From positions 1 through 41,456 of the forward strand of contig CAIKDP010000124.1 of NCBI GenBank assembly GCA_903826205.1: a stretch of 41,456 nt of DNA, given 5' to 3'. Source of the DNA: Akkermansiaceae bacterium. GTDB lineage: Bacteria; Verrucomicrobiota; Verrucomicrobiia; Verrucomicrobiales; Akkermansiaceae. Shown here in pieces: positions 1 through 8,721 of the stretch (position 1 is its first letter; every line of letters starts with the position of its first letter). The notes under the pieces are model-generated. The model saw nothing but the letters and a program-made list of their open reading frames with translations, made no database searches and had not been told where the DNA came from. The position numbers were made by a program, and so were the translations under genes.

Positions 1-30
1 AATCGCGTGGTCCGATCGGACCACGCGATT
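1..30. repeat. Perfect 30-bp palindrome
   Basis: The first 15 bases (AATCGCGTGGTCCGA) are followed directly by their exact reverse complement, so the element has no spacer. As RNA or as a cruciform it could fold into a GC-rich stem of about 13 bp with a minimal loop. No T-run follows, so it is not a textbook intrinsic terminator when read rightward. It may end an upstream gene outside the window, be a protein-binding site, or be a dispersed palindromic repeat. The palindrome is seen directly and the function is unknown. Confidence 0.8.
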
Positions 31-145
31 GTCGCGGTGGAGGCAGCGTTTCTTCGCGGCCATGAAATTGCGGGTTTGGGAGCAACAAGGCACCCCCCCG
101 CGGATTCCACTTGAGATTGGTGCAAGTCGGGGCCAGTGTCAGCCC

Positions 146-604
146 ATGTCAGACATTCTCCCGCGACTTCAGGAAGACCTCAAAGCCGCGATGCGGGCCA
201 AGGACGTCGTCGCCCTCAATGCCTTGCGCGCCTTGAAAACGGCGCTGACCAACGCCGCCATCGAAAAAAGCGGATTGGGCGCCGCCCTGGATCCTGCCGA
301 GGCCGTTTCGGTAGTTAGAAAGCAGGTCAAGCAACGGCACGATTCGCTGGCGCAATACGCGGCCAACGACCGTCCCGAGCTGGCCGCCATCGAGCAGGCG
401 GAAATCACCGTGTTGGAGCGCTACCTACCCGCCGCCCTGACCGCCGAAGAGCTCGATGAACTGGTGGCCGCCGCCATCGCTGAAACCGGCGCCAGCAGCA
501 AGGCCGAGCTCGGCAAGGTCATTAAATTGGCGCAAGACAAAGCCGCCGGCCGCGCCGATGGCAAGACCCTCTCGCAAGCCGTGATGCAACGGTTGGGGAG
601 ATAG
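146..604 (+). CDS. yqeY: GatB/YqeY domain protein
   Basis: The product is 152 aa and matches the YqeY family, small proteins that share the tail domain of the GatB amidotransferase subunit and are thought to bind tRNA. Seen in the sequence: an N-terminal helical segment (ILPRLQEDLKAAMRAKD), the central block with LERYLPAALTAEEL, and the C-terminal GKVIKLAQDKAAGRADGKTL type sequence typical of the family. The length is normal. I chose ATG 146 because the family begins with a short MSDIL-like segment. The 39 residues upstream in the same frame look non-coding and run into the palindrome at 1-30. No Shine-Dalgarno precedes the start. The exact cellular role of this family is not established. Confidence 0.88.
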   Translation: MSDILPRLQEDLKAAMRAKDVVALNALRALKTALTNAAIEKSGLGAALDPAEAVSVVRKQVKQRHDSLAQYAANDRPELAAIEQAEITVLERYLPAALTAEELDELVAAAIAETGASSKAELGKVIKLAQDKAAGRADGKTLSQAVMQRLGR

Positions 605-657
605 GGGATCGTGGATAGCGGATTGCCGATCGTAGATAGAAGATCATCCACTATCCA

Positions 658-769
658 CTATCCGCTATCCGCTATCCGCTATCCGCTATCCGCTATCCGC
701 TATCCGCTATCCGCTATCCGCTATCCGCTATCCGCTATCCGCTATCCGCTATCCGCTATCCGCTATCCG
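658..769. repeat. Heptanucleotide tandem array, 16 x CTATCCG
   Basis: Sixteen perfect CTATCCG units run head to tail, flanked by degenerate units (CTATCCA at 651, CTATCTT at 770, CTATCCA at 777). The upstream stretch 611-640 contains GGATAGCGGA and GATAGAAGAT, the reverse complements of the array unit and of its right edge, so the transcript could fold back on itself. Every frame is free of stops and encodes a permuted LSAIRYP heptapeptide. It lies in the yqeY to beta-propeller gap, ending 24 bp before the ATG at 794. It resembles the short tandemly repeated heptamers known from cyanobacteria, and copy number is probably unstable. Confidence 0.95.
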
Positions 770-793
770 CTATCTTCTATCCACTCGCCCCTC

Positions 794-1744
794 ATGAAAA
801 CCGCAGCCCTGTTATTTACCTTGTTCGCCCTGCCACAGTTGATGGCGGCGGAGGCCCCGACCTTGACGCTCATCGCCGAAGTCAAGGGCTTTGCCAGTCC
901 CGAGAGTGTGGCCTGGGATGGCACGCACTACTATGTATCCAACGTCGGCAAGGAGCTCAAACCGATGGACAAGGACGGTGACGGCAGCATCAGCCGCATG
1001 GACGCCAAGGGCGAAAACCTGGAGCTGAAATTCATCGACAAGCTCAACGCCCCCAAGGGGATGCTCGTGGCGGGCAAGACCTTGTATGTCTGCGACATCG
1101 ATGTTTTGTTAGGATTTGACCTTGCCAGCGGGGAAAAGACTTTTGAAATTTCCTTCGCCAAGGACGGCGTGCAATTCCTCAATGACGTGTGCGCTGCCGG
1201 AGCGGGCAAGCTGTTGGTGTCCGCCACTGACAAAAACAAGGTGTATGTGGTGGACACGGAGAAAAAGAGCGCCACCGAAATCGCCTTTGACAAGGCACCC
1301 AACGGGCCGAACGGTTTGGCGTTTTTCAAGCAGGATGACGACCACTGCCTGTTGCTCGTGGAATGGGGCCGCGACAACCAACCCAATGGCAACCTGAGAG
1401 GATACCTGCTGGATGACACCCTGCTCAAGGGGACCTTGCAGGAAAGCCCCGAAGACTTTCCGGTGAAAAACGGCTATTTGGACGGCCTCGCGACGATTTA
1501 CGACGCCAAGGGCGAGCCGCAATGCGCGCTGTATTCGGACTGGGTGGCCTTCAAACCGGAAGGCAAGGTCTATTGGATAGGCGAGGGCGGGAGTGGCAAG
1601 ACCACTCAAGTCGCCCTGAAAATCCCCATGGGCCCGCCGGGCGGTCCCGCCGATTTCTTCTTCGAGCCGAAGGGCTCGGTGCTCGTCCTGCCCTGCATGC
1701 TGGAAGGACGCGTGTTGCTGCTGAAAGCAGAGTGGCCGAAGTAG
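794..1744 (+). CDS. Secreted SMP-30/gluconolactonase-like beta-propeller protein
   Basis: The product is 316 aa. Residues 1-20 form a signal peptide (MKTAALLFTLFALPQLMAAE) with a likely cut near AEA, so it should be periplasmic. The rest carries repeated propeller-like phrases: SPESVAWDG, APKGMLVAGKTLYVCD, GPNGLAFF, NGYLDGLA. These resemble the SMP-30/NHL six-bladed fold of lactonases and related enzymes. An acidic DKDGDGS loop at about residues 56-62 looks like a calcium-type site. The frame is open back to GTG 611 through the heptamer array, but the signal peptide makes ATG 794 the convincing start. The array directly upstream could affect expression. The substrate cannot be read from the sequence. 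Confidence 0.8.
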   Translation: MKTAALLFTLFALPQLMAAEAPTLTLIAEVKGFASPESVAWDGTHYYVSNVGKELKPMDKDGDGSISRMDAKGENLELKFIDKLNAPKGMLVAGKTLYVCDIDVLLGFDLASGEKTFEISFAKDGVQFLNDVCAAGAGKLLVSATDKNKVYVVDTEKKSATEIAFDKAPNGPNGLAFFKQDDDHCLLLVEWGRDNQPNGNLRGYLLDDTLLKGTLQESPEDFPVKNGYLDGLATIYDAKGEPQCALYSDWVAFKPEGKVYWIGEGGSGKTTQVALKIPMGPPGGPADFFFEPKGSVLVLPCMLEGRVLLLKAEWPK

Positions 1745-1751
1745 GGGTTCT

Positions 1752-3113
1752 TCAGAACTCGCAGTTGCCCGGGGTGCGGGCAAACGGGATCACGTCGCGG
1801 ATGTTGGCCATGCCGGTGACAAACATCAGCATGCGCTCAAAGCCCATGCCAAAGCCCGCGTGCGGCACGCTGCCGTACCTGCGCAAATCCGCGTACCAGC
1901 CGTACGCCTCGGGGTTGAGACCGTGGCGGGCGAAGTTGCCTAACAAAACATCCAGGCGTTCCTCGCGCTGGCTGCCGCCGACGATTTCGCCGATGCCGGG
2001 CACCAACACATCCATGGCGGTGACGGTTTGGTCATCGTCGTTGAGGCGCATGTAGAACGGTTTGATTTCCTTGGGGTAATTGAAGACGGTGACCGGTTTC
2101 TTGCAATGCTCCTCGGTGAGCCAGCGTTCGTGTTCGGATTGCAGGTTGAGGCCGTAGGCCACCGGGTAATCGAAGGTCTTGCCGCTGGCTTCGAGCAACT
2201 TCACGGCGTCGCTGTAGCTGATGCGCTCAAACGGCCGGCTCGCCACAAACTCGAGCCGCTCGCGCAGGCCCTTGTCCACGAATTTTTCAAACACCGCCAG
2301 ATCCCCCTCGTGGTTTTCCAGCGCCTCTCTAACCAAATACTTGACCAGGGCCTCGGCCAGCTCCATGTCGCCGGCCAGATCGCAGAACGCCACTTCCGGC
2401 TCGATCATCCAGAACTCGGCGGCGTGCCGCGAGGTGTTGGAATTTTCCGCGCGGAAGGTGGGGCCGAAGGTGTAGATGTTAGACAAGGCGCAGGCGAAGG
2501 TTTCCCCCTCGAGCTGGCCGCTGACGGTGAGATAGGCGCGTTTGCCGAAAAAATCCTCGGCGTCGCTGGCGATTTTGTCATCGGGCAGGGTGGTGACGCG
2601 GAACATCTCGCCGGCGCCCTCGCAATCGCTGGCGGTGATGATCGGGGTGTGGACGCAGATGAAATCGCGCTCTTGGAAAAACCGGTGCACGGCGTAGGCC
2701 AGGCGGCTGCGCATCCGGAACACCGCACCGTAGAGATTGGTGCGGGGCCGCAGGTGCGCGATGCTGCGCAGGAACTCGGTGCTGTGGCCCTTTTTTTGCA
2801 GCGGATAGTCATCGGGCGCCTCGCCTATCAACCTGATGGATGCGGCATGCATTTCCCACCGCTGGCCCGCGGCGGGTGAGGGGATGAGTTTGCCGTGCAC
2901 CTCCACCGAGGCGCCGGTGCTCATTTTGGCGATCGCCTCGTAGCCGGGAATGGCGGCATCGGCGATGATCTGGAGATTGCCGAGGCACGAGCCGTCGTTG
3001 AGTTCGATGAAGGAAAACGCCTTGGAATCGCGCCGGGTGCGGACCCAGCCGGCCACCTGGAGGTCGTCACAGGGGGCGTCGCGGTGCAGGACATGCTTGA
3101 GCAGTGAGCGCAT
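1752..3113 (-). CDS. asnS: Asparaginyl-tRNA synthetase
   Basis: The product is 453 aa, of usual length for class II asparaginyl-tRNA synthetase, which charges tRNA-Asn in the cytoplasm. The N-terminal OB-fold anticodon-binding domain is seen at residues 1-100 ([20 protein letters not shown]). The class II catalytic core follows, with motif 2 around [21 protein letters not shown] and motif 3 near the C terminus ([15 protein letters not shown], then [16 protein letters not shown]). That ending distinguishes AsnRS from AspRS. ATG 3113 (MRSLLKHVL) was chosen over the in-frame start at 3242 because the OB-fold begins right after it and a sigma-70-like promoter sits only 7 nt upstream, implying a leaderless mRNA. 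It is divergent from dinG and ends 7 bp from the propeller gene. Confidence 0.96.
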   Translation of the reverse strand: MRSLLKHVLHRDAPCDDLQVAGWVRTRRDSKAFSFIELNDGSCLGNLQIIADAAIPGYEAIAKMSTGASVEVHGKLIPSPAAGQRWEMHAASIRLIGEAPDDYPLQKKGHSTEFLRSIAHLRPRTNLYGAVFRMRSRLAYAVHRFFQERDFICVHTPIITASDCEGAGEMFRVTTLPDDKIASDAEDFFGKRAYLTVSGQLEGETFACALSNIYTFGPTFRAENSNTSRHAAEFWMIEPEVAFCDLAGDMELAEALVKYLVREALENHEGDLAVFEKFVDKGLRERLEFVASRPFERISYSDAVKLLEASGKTFDYPVAYGLNLQSEHERWLTEEHCKKPVTVFNYPKEIKPFYMRLNDDDQTVTAMDVLVPGIGEIVGGSQREERLDVLLGNFARHGLNPEAYGWYADLRRYGSVPHAGFGMGFERMLMFVTGMANIRDVIPFARTPGNCEF

Positions 3114-3120
3114 GTCGCGG

Positions 3121-3149
3121 AGTAGAACCCATCCGCGCCCGCTTGTCAA
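3121..3149 (-). promoter_or_regulatory. Promoter of asnS, predicted leaderless
   Basis: On the minus strand TTGACA (3144-3149), a 17-nt spacer and TCTACT (3121-3126) form a good sigma-70-type promoter. Only 7 nt separate the -10 box from the asnS ATG, so transcription should begin at or next to the A of the start codon. It lies in the 150-bp divergent region shared with dinG. The boxes are seen in the sequence; the start point is inferred. Confidence 0.6.
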
Positions 3150-3263
3150 AGCGCGCCACCAAAGATTGCGGCGGCGGGATTCCGCCACGGCCAACCGGGA
3201 AGTTGTGGCCGCATGGAAGATGCGGCTTGGCAGGCGGGGCAATGCAGGGTGTGATGGGGCGCG

Positions 3264-5276
3264 ATGATCTCAATGACGGACGGGCATCCGTTGCCAGGCT
3301 TCTGTGATGCGGTGCGGGACGCTTTTTCCAAGAAAGGCGTGCTGGCCAAGTCGCGTGATTTCGAATACCGGCCGCAGCAACAGGAGTTGGCGGTGGCCGT
3401 GGCGGAGGCGTTGCTCAACGCCACCTCGCTGGTGGCGGAGGCCGGCACCGGGGTGGGCAAGTCACTGGCGTATTTGTTGCCGGCGGCACGCTTCGCGTTG
3501 GAGACGGGACGCAAGGCGGTGATTTCCACCCACACCATCAACTTGCAGGAGCAACTGGTGCGGAAGGACATTCCGATTGTGCGCAAAATGTTAGGTGAGG
3601 ACTTGCCGGCGGTGTTGTTGAAAGGCCGGCAGAATTACCTGTGTCCGCAACGCTTGCGGCGGGCGCTGGAACAGACCGACGATTTGTTCACCAGCACGGA
3701 AAACACCGAGTTGGAACGCATCCGCGTGTGGGCGGAAGCCACCCGCGACGGCACCCTGAGCGATCTGGATTTCCAGCCCCAGCCGAAAGTCTGGCTGCAA
3801 GTGTGCAGCGAGACGCACCTGTGCACGGCGCGCTCGTGCGGGCCGCGGGGGAATTGTTTTTTCCAAGAGGCACGCAAGGCGGCGTCCGACGCCGCGCTGG
3901 TGGTGGTCAATCACACGTTGTTTTTCGCGTTGCTCAACAAGAGCGAGGAACCGGATGAGGAAGACGAAGAAGCGCATGGCAAACCCGGCGGGTTTTTGTT
4001 TCCCAACGATTTCGCCATCCTCGATGAGGCCCACACCATCGAACAGGTGGCCGCGGTGCAACTCGGGTTGCGCCTGTCGCAGGCCGGCCTGCGCTTCGAT
4101 CTGCAACGGCTCTATCATCCACGCACCCGCAAGGGCCTGCTCAAGGCGTTTCACAAGGCCTCGGCCATGTTGGCGGTGGAGGAAACCCTGGCCGAGGTCG
4201 AACGGTTTTTCCTCAGGATCGGGGATGCGGCTCGCTTCGGCGATTTCTCCAGGGAATGCCGGATCCGCGAGCCGGAAGTGGTCTCTAACACGCTCGCCGA
4301 ACCCTTGCGCAGGCTGTGGCAGGAGGTCGACGCGCTGGCCGCTGACGTGGAGGCCGAGCCGACCCGGGCTGAATTGTTAGATGCGTCGCGGCGTCTGCGC
4401 GAGATGCACGGCTCGCTGGGGGTGTTTCTCGAACAGCGCGATGAGGCCAGCGTTTACTGGGTGGAGCGCAGCGGGCGCGATGAGACCCAATACAGCCTGC
4501 ATGCCGCGCCGGTGGATGTGGCGGAGCGCCTGCGGCCGCTGTTGTTCACCGGCAAGAAAAGTTTGGTGCTCACCAGCGCCACGCTCGGGGTGGGCGACCC
4601 GAAGCTCGACTATTTCCGCGGCCGGGTGGGGGCCGAGCGGGCGCGGGCCCTGTGCATCGGCAGCCCGTTTGATTACCGGCGGCAAATGCAGGTGCGGATC
4701 TACAAATCGGTGCCGGACCCCGGCACCCCGCGCTACGACGAATTGTTGGCGGAGGGGATCCGGCAGGCGGTGAGTGAGAGCGAGGGACGGGCGTTTGTGT
4801 TGTTCACCAGCTACCGGACGATGCGCGATGCGGCGCAACGGTTGGAGGGTTTTTTCCGGGGGAAAAAGTGGCGTTTGTTAGTGCAGGGCGAGGGTTTGCC
4901 GCGGCACCGGATGATCGAGGAATTCCGTGCCGACCTGCACAGTGTGTTGTTTGGCACGGACAGTTTTTGGGCGGGGGTGGATGTGCCCGGCGAGGCGCTT
5001 TCCAACGTGGTGGTCACGCGGCTGCCGTTTGCGGTGCCGGACCACCCGTTGGTCGCCTCGCGGCTGGAAGCCATCGAGGCCGCCGGCGGCAATCCCTTCA
5101 TGGACTACTCAGTGCCGGAGGCCATTCTCAAGCTGCGCCAAGGGGTGGGCCGCCTGATCCGCACCCAGAGCGATCACGGCTTGGTCTGCATCCTCGACAA
5201 CCGGATTCTAACCAAACGCTACGGAGCCTTGTTTCTCAAGGCTTTGCCGGACGCCCCAGTCGAGGTAATCGGCTGA
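3264..5276 (+). CDS. dinG: DinG-type ATP-dependent DNA helicase (XPD/Rad3-like, Fe-S)
   Basis: The product is a 670-aa superfamily 2 helicase, a 5'-3' helicase family that resolves R-loops and D-loops. Walker A is EAGTGVGKS (about 59-67) and the Walker B box is DEAH (254-257). The Fe-S cluster cysteines are C127, C187, C192 and C198. The C-X4-C-X5-C spacing of the last three is the one known from E. coli DinG, and an extra C181 is present. C-terminal helicase motifs include [20 protein letters not shown] and QGVGRLIR (motif VI). The start could be ATG 3264 or ATG 3273. The 3' end overlaps the convergent aroD by 41 bp. It is divergent from asnS. Confidence 0.93.
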   Translation: MISMTDGHPLPGFCDAVRDAFSKKGVLAKSRDFEYRPQQQELAVAVAEALLNATSLVAEAGTGVGKSLAYLLPAARFALETGRKAVISTHTINLQEQLVRKDIPIVRKMLGEDLPAVLLKGRQNYLCPQRLRRALEQTDDLFTSTENTELERIRVWAEATRDGTLSDLDFQPQPKVWLQVCSETHLCTARSCGPRGNCFFQEARKAASDAALVVVNHTLFFALLNKSEEPDEEDEEAHGKPGGFLFPNDFAILDEAHTIEQVAAVQLGLRLSQAGLRFDLQRLYHPRTRKGLLKAFHKASAMLAVEETLAEVERFFLRIGDAARFGDFSRECRIREPEVVSNTLAEPLRRLWQEVDALAADVEAEPTRAELLDASRRLREMHGSLGVFLEQRDEASVYWVERSGRDETQYSLHAAPVDVAERLRPLLFTGKKSLVLTSATLGVGDPKLDYFRGRVGAERARALCIGSPFDYRRQMQVRIYKSVPDPGTPRYDELLAEGIRQAVSESEGRAFVLFTSYRTMRDAAQRLEGFFRGKKWRLLVQGEGLPRHRMIEEFRADLHSVLFGTDSFWAGVDVPGEALSNVVVTRLPFAVPDHPLVASRLEAIEAAGGNPFMDYSVPEAILKLRQGVGRLIRTQSDHGLVCILDNRILTKRYGALFLKALPDAPVEVIG

Positions 5277-5964
5277 TCGCGTCCCTGAGCACGCCGCACT
5301 CCCACTGGCCGGGAGCCGTCGGCGCCTCTCCCAGATAGCCATAGTTCAAAACACTGCCGCTCTGGGCACACAGCAGACGGGAGACCGGCCCGAGCCCACC
5401 CATGCCCATGGTGGCCAGCGGCAACCCGTGGGCGGCCAGCTGGAACTCCGCCAAGCGCGCCAGATCGGCGGGGGAGTGGAGCATGGCCGCCACCTTGAAC
5501 GCGGCGGCGCCTGCGGCCAGTGCCCGTTGCGCGGCCTCTTCCAGCACGGCGCTGGGAGGCAATTTTTCGAAATCATGATACGAAGCGATCCACGGGATGG
5601 AGCGGTGGGCGGCCTCCGCCAGCAATTCGCGCATGGCGCCATGGCTGGCCAGTTCGACGTCGATGAATGCCGCCGTGTCGAGTGTGGCGAGCAGCAAGGC
5701 ACTGCGCTGGGACGCGTCGAGTTCCAGCGCGCCCCCCTCGGCCTTGCATCTGGCGGTGAACAACAATGGAACGCCCGCAAGGTGCTGCCAACATGCCCGG
5801 TCGAGGGCCGCTCCTTCCGCCCGCAGCAGATCCAGCCGGATTTCCGCGAGGTCGCAATGTTGCATCACGACGGACTGCTCGGCATCGCGCAGGGATGCGG
5901 CATGGCCAAAGCTGCCGACCACCCATGGGCGTCCGGTCCGCAGAGAAAGATTCGTGTGTGGCAT
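5236..5964 (-). CDS. aroD: Type I 3-dehydroquinate dehydratase
   Basis: The 242-aa product fits type I dehydroquinase, the shikimate-pathway enzyme that dehydrates 3-dehydroquinate through a Schiff base. Visible active-site elements are E41 in AEIRLD, H130 in SYHDF and the Schiff-base K157 in AAFKVAAM. A phosphate- or carboxylate-binding [13 protein letters not shown] block follows, and the C terminus has the [10 protein letters not shown] loop. Length is normal. ATG 5964 is the only sensible start. The last codons lie inside the 3' end of dinG on the other strand. The gene stands alone rather than in an aro cluster. Confidence 0.92.
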   Translation of the reverse strand: MPHTNLSLRTGRPWVVGSFGHAASLRDAEQSVVMQHCDLAEIRLDLLRAEGAALDRACWQHLAGVPLLFTARCKAEGGALELDASQRSALLLATLDTAAFIDVELASHGAMRELLAEAAHRSIPWIASYHDFEKLPPSAVLEEAAQRALAAGAAAFKVAAMLHSPADLARLAEFQLAAHGLPLATMGMGGLGPVSRLLCAQSGSVLNYGYLGEAPTAPGQWECGVLRDAISRLPRLGRPAKP

Positions 5965-6117
5965 GCCTCAGTGATGCGTACCGGACGGCTATCCGTCAAG
6001 TGCCGCGGCCCCTTGCTGCGCCTGTGTATTTACTTTCACCATTTTTTTTCCGGCAATCGGCCTTTTGGCTGGTCAAGCCCGTAGCCGGTTTCCTACTGTT
6101 TGAGAAATTCGAACCCG

Positions 6118-6744
6118 ATGAGTGCCAAAACTTACCAACCCGCCTTGTTATCCGTCGCCGTTGCCGCCCTGTTTTTGTCCCCCTGCGCGGCCTTGGGTGA
6201 AGCCAAAGTGGTGGCCGAGAAGCCGAAATTCGACAGTCTGCTCTCACCGGAATTTGGCGGGGCGAAGATGAAAACTTTCAAGCCGAAAGAATGGCTCGAG
6301 GTGGAGTCCAAGATCAAGATCATGATGAGTCCCGAGCCCAAGTCCAAGACTTGCGACCGCATCACCGTCAAATGGTATGTCGCGGTCAAAAATCCGGACA
6401 AGCCGAGCACCTTCCTCAAGCTCACCAAGGAGGTGGAACACGTCAATATCCCGCTCAATGAGGAGGTCTATGTCTCCGCCTACCTGTCCCCCGCCTCAAT
6501 CATGCGCCTGACCGGTGGCGACCGGGCCTCCAAGCAGGCCGTGAAATTCGTCGGTTACGAGGTGCTCATCGACGGCAAGGTGCTCGCCAGCGAAACCGAC
6601 AAGGGCGAACCCAAATGGTGGAGCCTGCCATCTAACAACATTGCCGAAAGCACCACGGTGCCGGTTCTCAGCAAGGCGGAAACCCCCTTTGCCCAAATGT
6701 GGTGGGACCGCTACGCCGAGGTGAAATCGAAAACAGGACCGTGA
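6118..6744 (+). CDS. Exported Amuc_1102-like protein, first gene of the pilus-like operon
   Basis: The product is 208 aa with a signal peptide at residues 1-27 (hydrophobic PALLSVAVAALFLSP, cut after CAALGEA or nearby), so it should be periplasmic. The mature part is beta-rich with features I recall from Akkermansia Amuc_1102: a WLEVE segment, ITVKWYVAVKNP, a YLSPASIMRLTG stretch and a WW pair late in the chain. Amuc_1102 is reported to have an immunoglobulin-like fold. ATG 6118 was chosen over TTG 6100 because it leaves a compact signal peptide. It lies 70 bp upstream of the pilM-like gene, same strand. The resemblance is from memory and the function is unknown. Confidence 0.72.
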   Translation: MSAKTYQPALLSVAVAALFLSPCAALGEAKVVAEKPKFDSLLSPEFGGAKMKTFKPKEWLEVESKIKIMMSPEPKSKTCDRITVKWYVAVKNPDKPSTFLKLTKEVEHVNIPLNEEVYVSAYLSPASIMRLTGGDRASKQAVKFVGYEVLIDGKVLASETDKGEPKWWSLPSNNIAESTTVPVLSKAETPFAQMWWDRYAEVKSKTGP

Positions 6745-6814
6745 TTTCCCCGCTTGCCGCAGATGATTTTGTTATTGCCCGTCTCCGCACTTTCTCTTTT
6801 CATAGCTCCGCACC

Positions 6815-8692
6815 ATGGCTGATACTTTGACCACCGTCGCACTCAATATAGGTTCCCAGCGCATTGGTATGGCCGTTTTCGAAACCTCGAAAAATGGCGG
6901 CCTGTTGCTCAAAGCCTACGCTTCAGAGAACATCATCGCCGACCCTGCGCTGGAGGCTTCGCGAATTGGCCAGATGCGGGTGGCGGTGACCGACCTTGCC
7001 CATCGGTTAAAGGTGGGCAAGTCCAAGGTGCGCTACGCGATCTCGGGTCAGGCGGTGTTCACGCGGTTTGTGAAACTGCCGCCGCTGCAGGAGGACAACA
7101 TCGAACAACTGGTCACCTTTGAGGCCCAGCAGCATGTGCCGTTCCCGATCAACGAGGTGGTCTGGGATTATGAGATGATCGAAGGGGCGGGGGAAAAGGA
7201 AGTGGTCATTGTCGCCATCAAGGGCGAGTCGCTGGATGAGATCAATGCCGCGGTCAACGACAGCGGCCTGACCACGGCGGAAGTGGATGTGGCGCCCATG
7301 GCGCTCTTCAATGCGTTCTGTGCCTCCTATGGCCCGTCAAGCGAACCGGTCCTGCTGATCGATATCGGCGCCAAAACCAGCAACCTGCTCTATATCGAAG
7401 GCAAACGCTTTTTCACCCGCAGCATTCTGGTCGGCGGCGCGGCCGTCACCGCGGCCATTGCCAAGGAATACAACGTGTCGTTTTTGGAAGCGGAGCAGCA
7501 GAAGCTCGTGCATGGCTTGGTGGCCCTGGGTGGCGGCCATACCGAACAACTCGATGAATCCGTGGCGGCGCTGGCGATGGTCATCCGCAATGCGCTGACG
7601 CGTCTGCCTTCGGAGATTGCGCGCACCACCAACTACTACCGCAGCCAGCACGGTGGCAATGCCCCCAAACGTGTCTATCTCTGCGGCGGCGGTGCCAACC
7701 TGCCATACACGCTCGAATTCTTTGAAGAAAAGCTCAACCTGCCGATCGAGTATTTCAACCCGCTCAAGACTTTGGCCGTCGGTAAAGGGGTGGAGACCGC
7801 CGTGCTCCAGCGTGAAGCCCACTTGATGGGGGAGTTGGTTGGTCTGGGCCTGCGCGGCATTGGCAAGTCCGCCATCAACATTGACCTGGTACCGGCGGTG
7901 GTCGAGCAAACCCGGGCGGCGGATCGCCGCAAGCCCTTCCTGATTGGAGCCGCGGCGCTGTTTCTCGCCGGGGTGGGCACTTGGGCGGTCTATCAGATGG
8001 TCGCGGCCGGCGCCGCGGAGGACAAGAACCGCACCATGACCGAAAGCAAGGAAACCTTGGAGCCCTTGGCCGGAGATATCCTCACGCTCATGAAGACCCA
8101 GGAGGCGCTTCAAGCCGTGGCCACCAGCTTCACATCCGCGGAGGCGGATCACGCGTTTTGGCCGGACCTGTTGTCCGAGTTGACCGGAGCCCTTGCCAGT
8201 GATGCCGTATGGATCACGGACTTGGAACCGCTCAGCGGCTTCAATCCGTTGGTGGAGGAGACCAAAGCACCCGCCACCGGTGCCCAAGCCGCCAACGGCC
8301 ACTCGGTGGTCAAGCCGGATTTCTATTCCGGTGTCTACGGCAGCAGCGGCCTGATGGAGGTGCGCAGCGAGCCGGTGGTCGAGGCCACCAAGGAGCCCAG
8401 GCCACAAGCCGCGGCGGCCAGCAGCAGCCTCACCGCCGATGCCGTGCGCATTCACGGATATTGGCGCGAGAATCCGGACAGCCAGAACGTCGTTTCCAGG
8501 CTGCTCAAACGCCTGCGCGACAAGCCGGGGTCCTTCCGCTTCAGTGCCACCGGCGCGGACGGAAAAACGGTGCCACTCAAAGACGAGCAAATTCTCAAAA
8601 TCACCCTCAAACCCGCCTCCAGCGAAAAGGGTGAACTGGCCTTTCCTTTCGAAATCACACTGCCCCTCAGCCGCAAGGTCAGCATCAAGTAA
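6815..8692 (+). CDS. pilM: PilM-PilN fusion-like protein (Amuc_1101-like)
   Basis: The product is 625 aa, far longer than a stand-alone PilM (about 350). Residues 1-345 are the actin-like PilM domain: N-terminal LNIGSQRIGMAVF phosphate loop, VPFPINEVVWDY (108-119), DIGAKTSNL (183-191) and the nucleotide motif LCGGGANLPY (289-298). Residues 354-360 read INIDLVP, close to the INLLP peptide by which PilN binds PilM, followed by basic RRK and one membrane helix (about 374-396). The remaining 230 residues are periplasmic and include two short helix/beta segments, as expected of a PilN C-terminal domain. So PilM and PilN functions appear joined in one chain. It should sit on the cytoplasmic face of the inner membrane. 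No Shine-Dalgarno precedes ATG 6815. Confidence 0.88.
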   Translation: MADTLTTVALNIGSQRIGMAVFETSKNGGLLLKAYASENIIADPALEASRIGQMRVAVTDLAHRLKVGKSKVRYAISGQAVFTRFVKLPPLQEDNIEQLVTFEAQQHVPFPINEVVWDYEMIEGAGEKEVVIVAIKGESLDEINAAVNDSGLTTAEVDVAPMALFNAFCASYGPSSEPVLLIDIGAKTSNLLYIEGKRFFTRSILVGGAAVTAAIAKEYNVSFLEAEQQKLVHGLVALGGGHTEQLDESVAALAMVIRNALTRLPSEIARTTNYYRSQHGGNAPKRVYLCGGGANLPYTLEFFEEKLNLPIEYFNPLKTLAVGKGVETAVLQREAHLMGELVGLGLRGIGKSAINIDLVPAVVEQTRAADRRKPFLIGAAALFLAGVGTWAVYQMVAAGAAEDKNRTMTESKETLEPLAGDILTLMKTQEALQAVATSFTSAEADHAFWPDLLSELTGALASDAVWITDLEPLSGFNPLVEETKAPATGAQAANGHSVVKPDFYSGVYGSSGLMEVRSEPVVEATKEPRPQAAAASSSLTADAVRIHGYWRENPDSQNVVSRLLKRLRDKPGSFRFSATGADGKTVPLKDEQILKITLKPASSEKGELAFPFEITLPLSRKVSIK

Positions 8693-8721
8693 CCCTTATC
8701 AATTTCCCGTCACCCGCACTT

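Noticed and set aside
658-769. CRISPR array
   Set aside because: Units are 7 bp with no spacers; this is a simple tandem repeat.
611-793. N-terminal extension of the propeller protein through the heptamer array, from GTG 611
   Set aside because: It would bury a clear signal peptide starting at ATG 794, and the array is open in every frame simply because CTATCCG contains no stop.
7337-8590. Long minus-strand frame (417 codons) inside the pilM-like gene
   Set aside because: Antisense shadow of a GC-rich gene; its translation has no recognisable domain and is rich in the Gly/Arg/His pattern of shadow frames.
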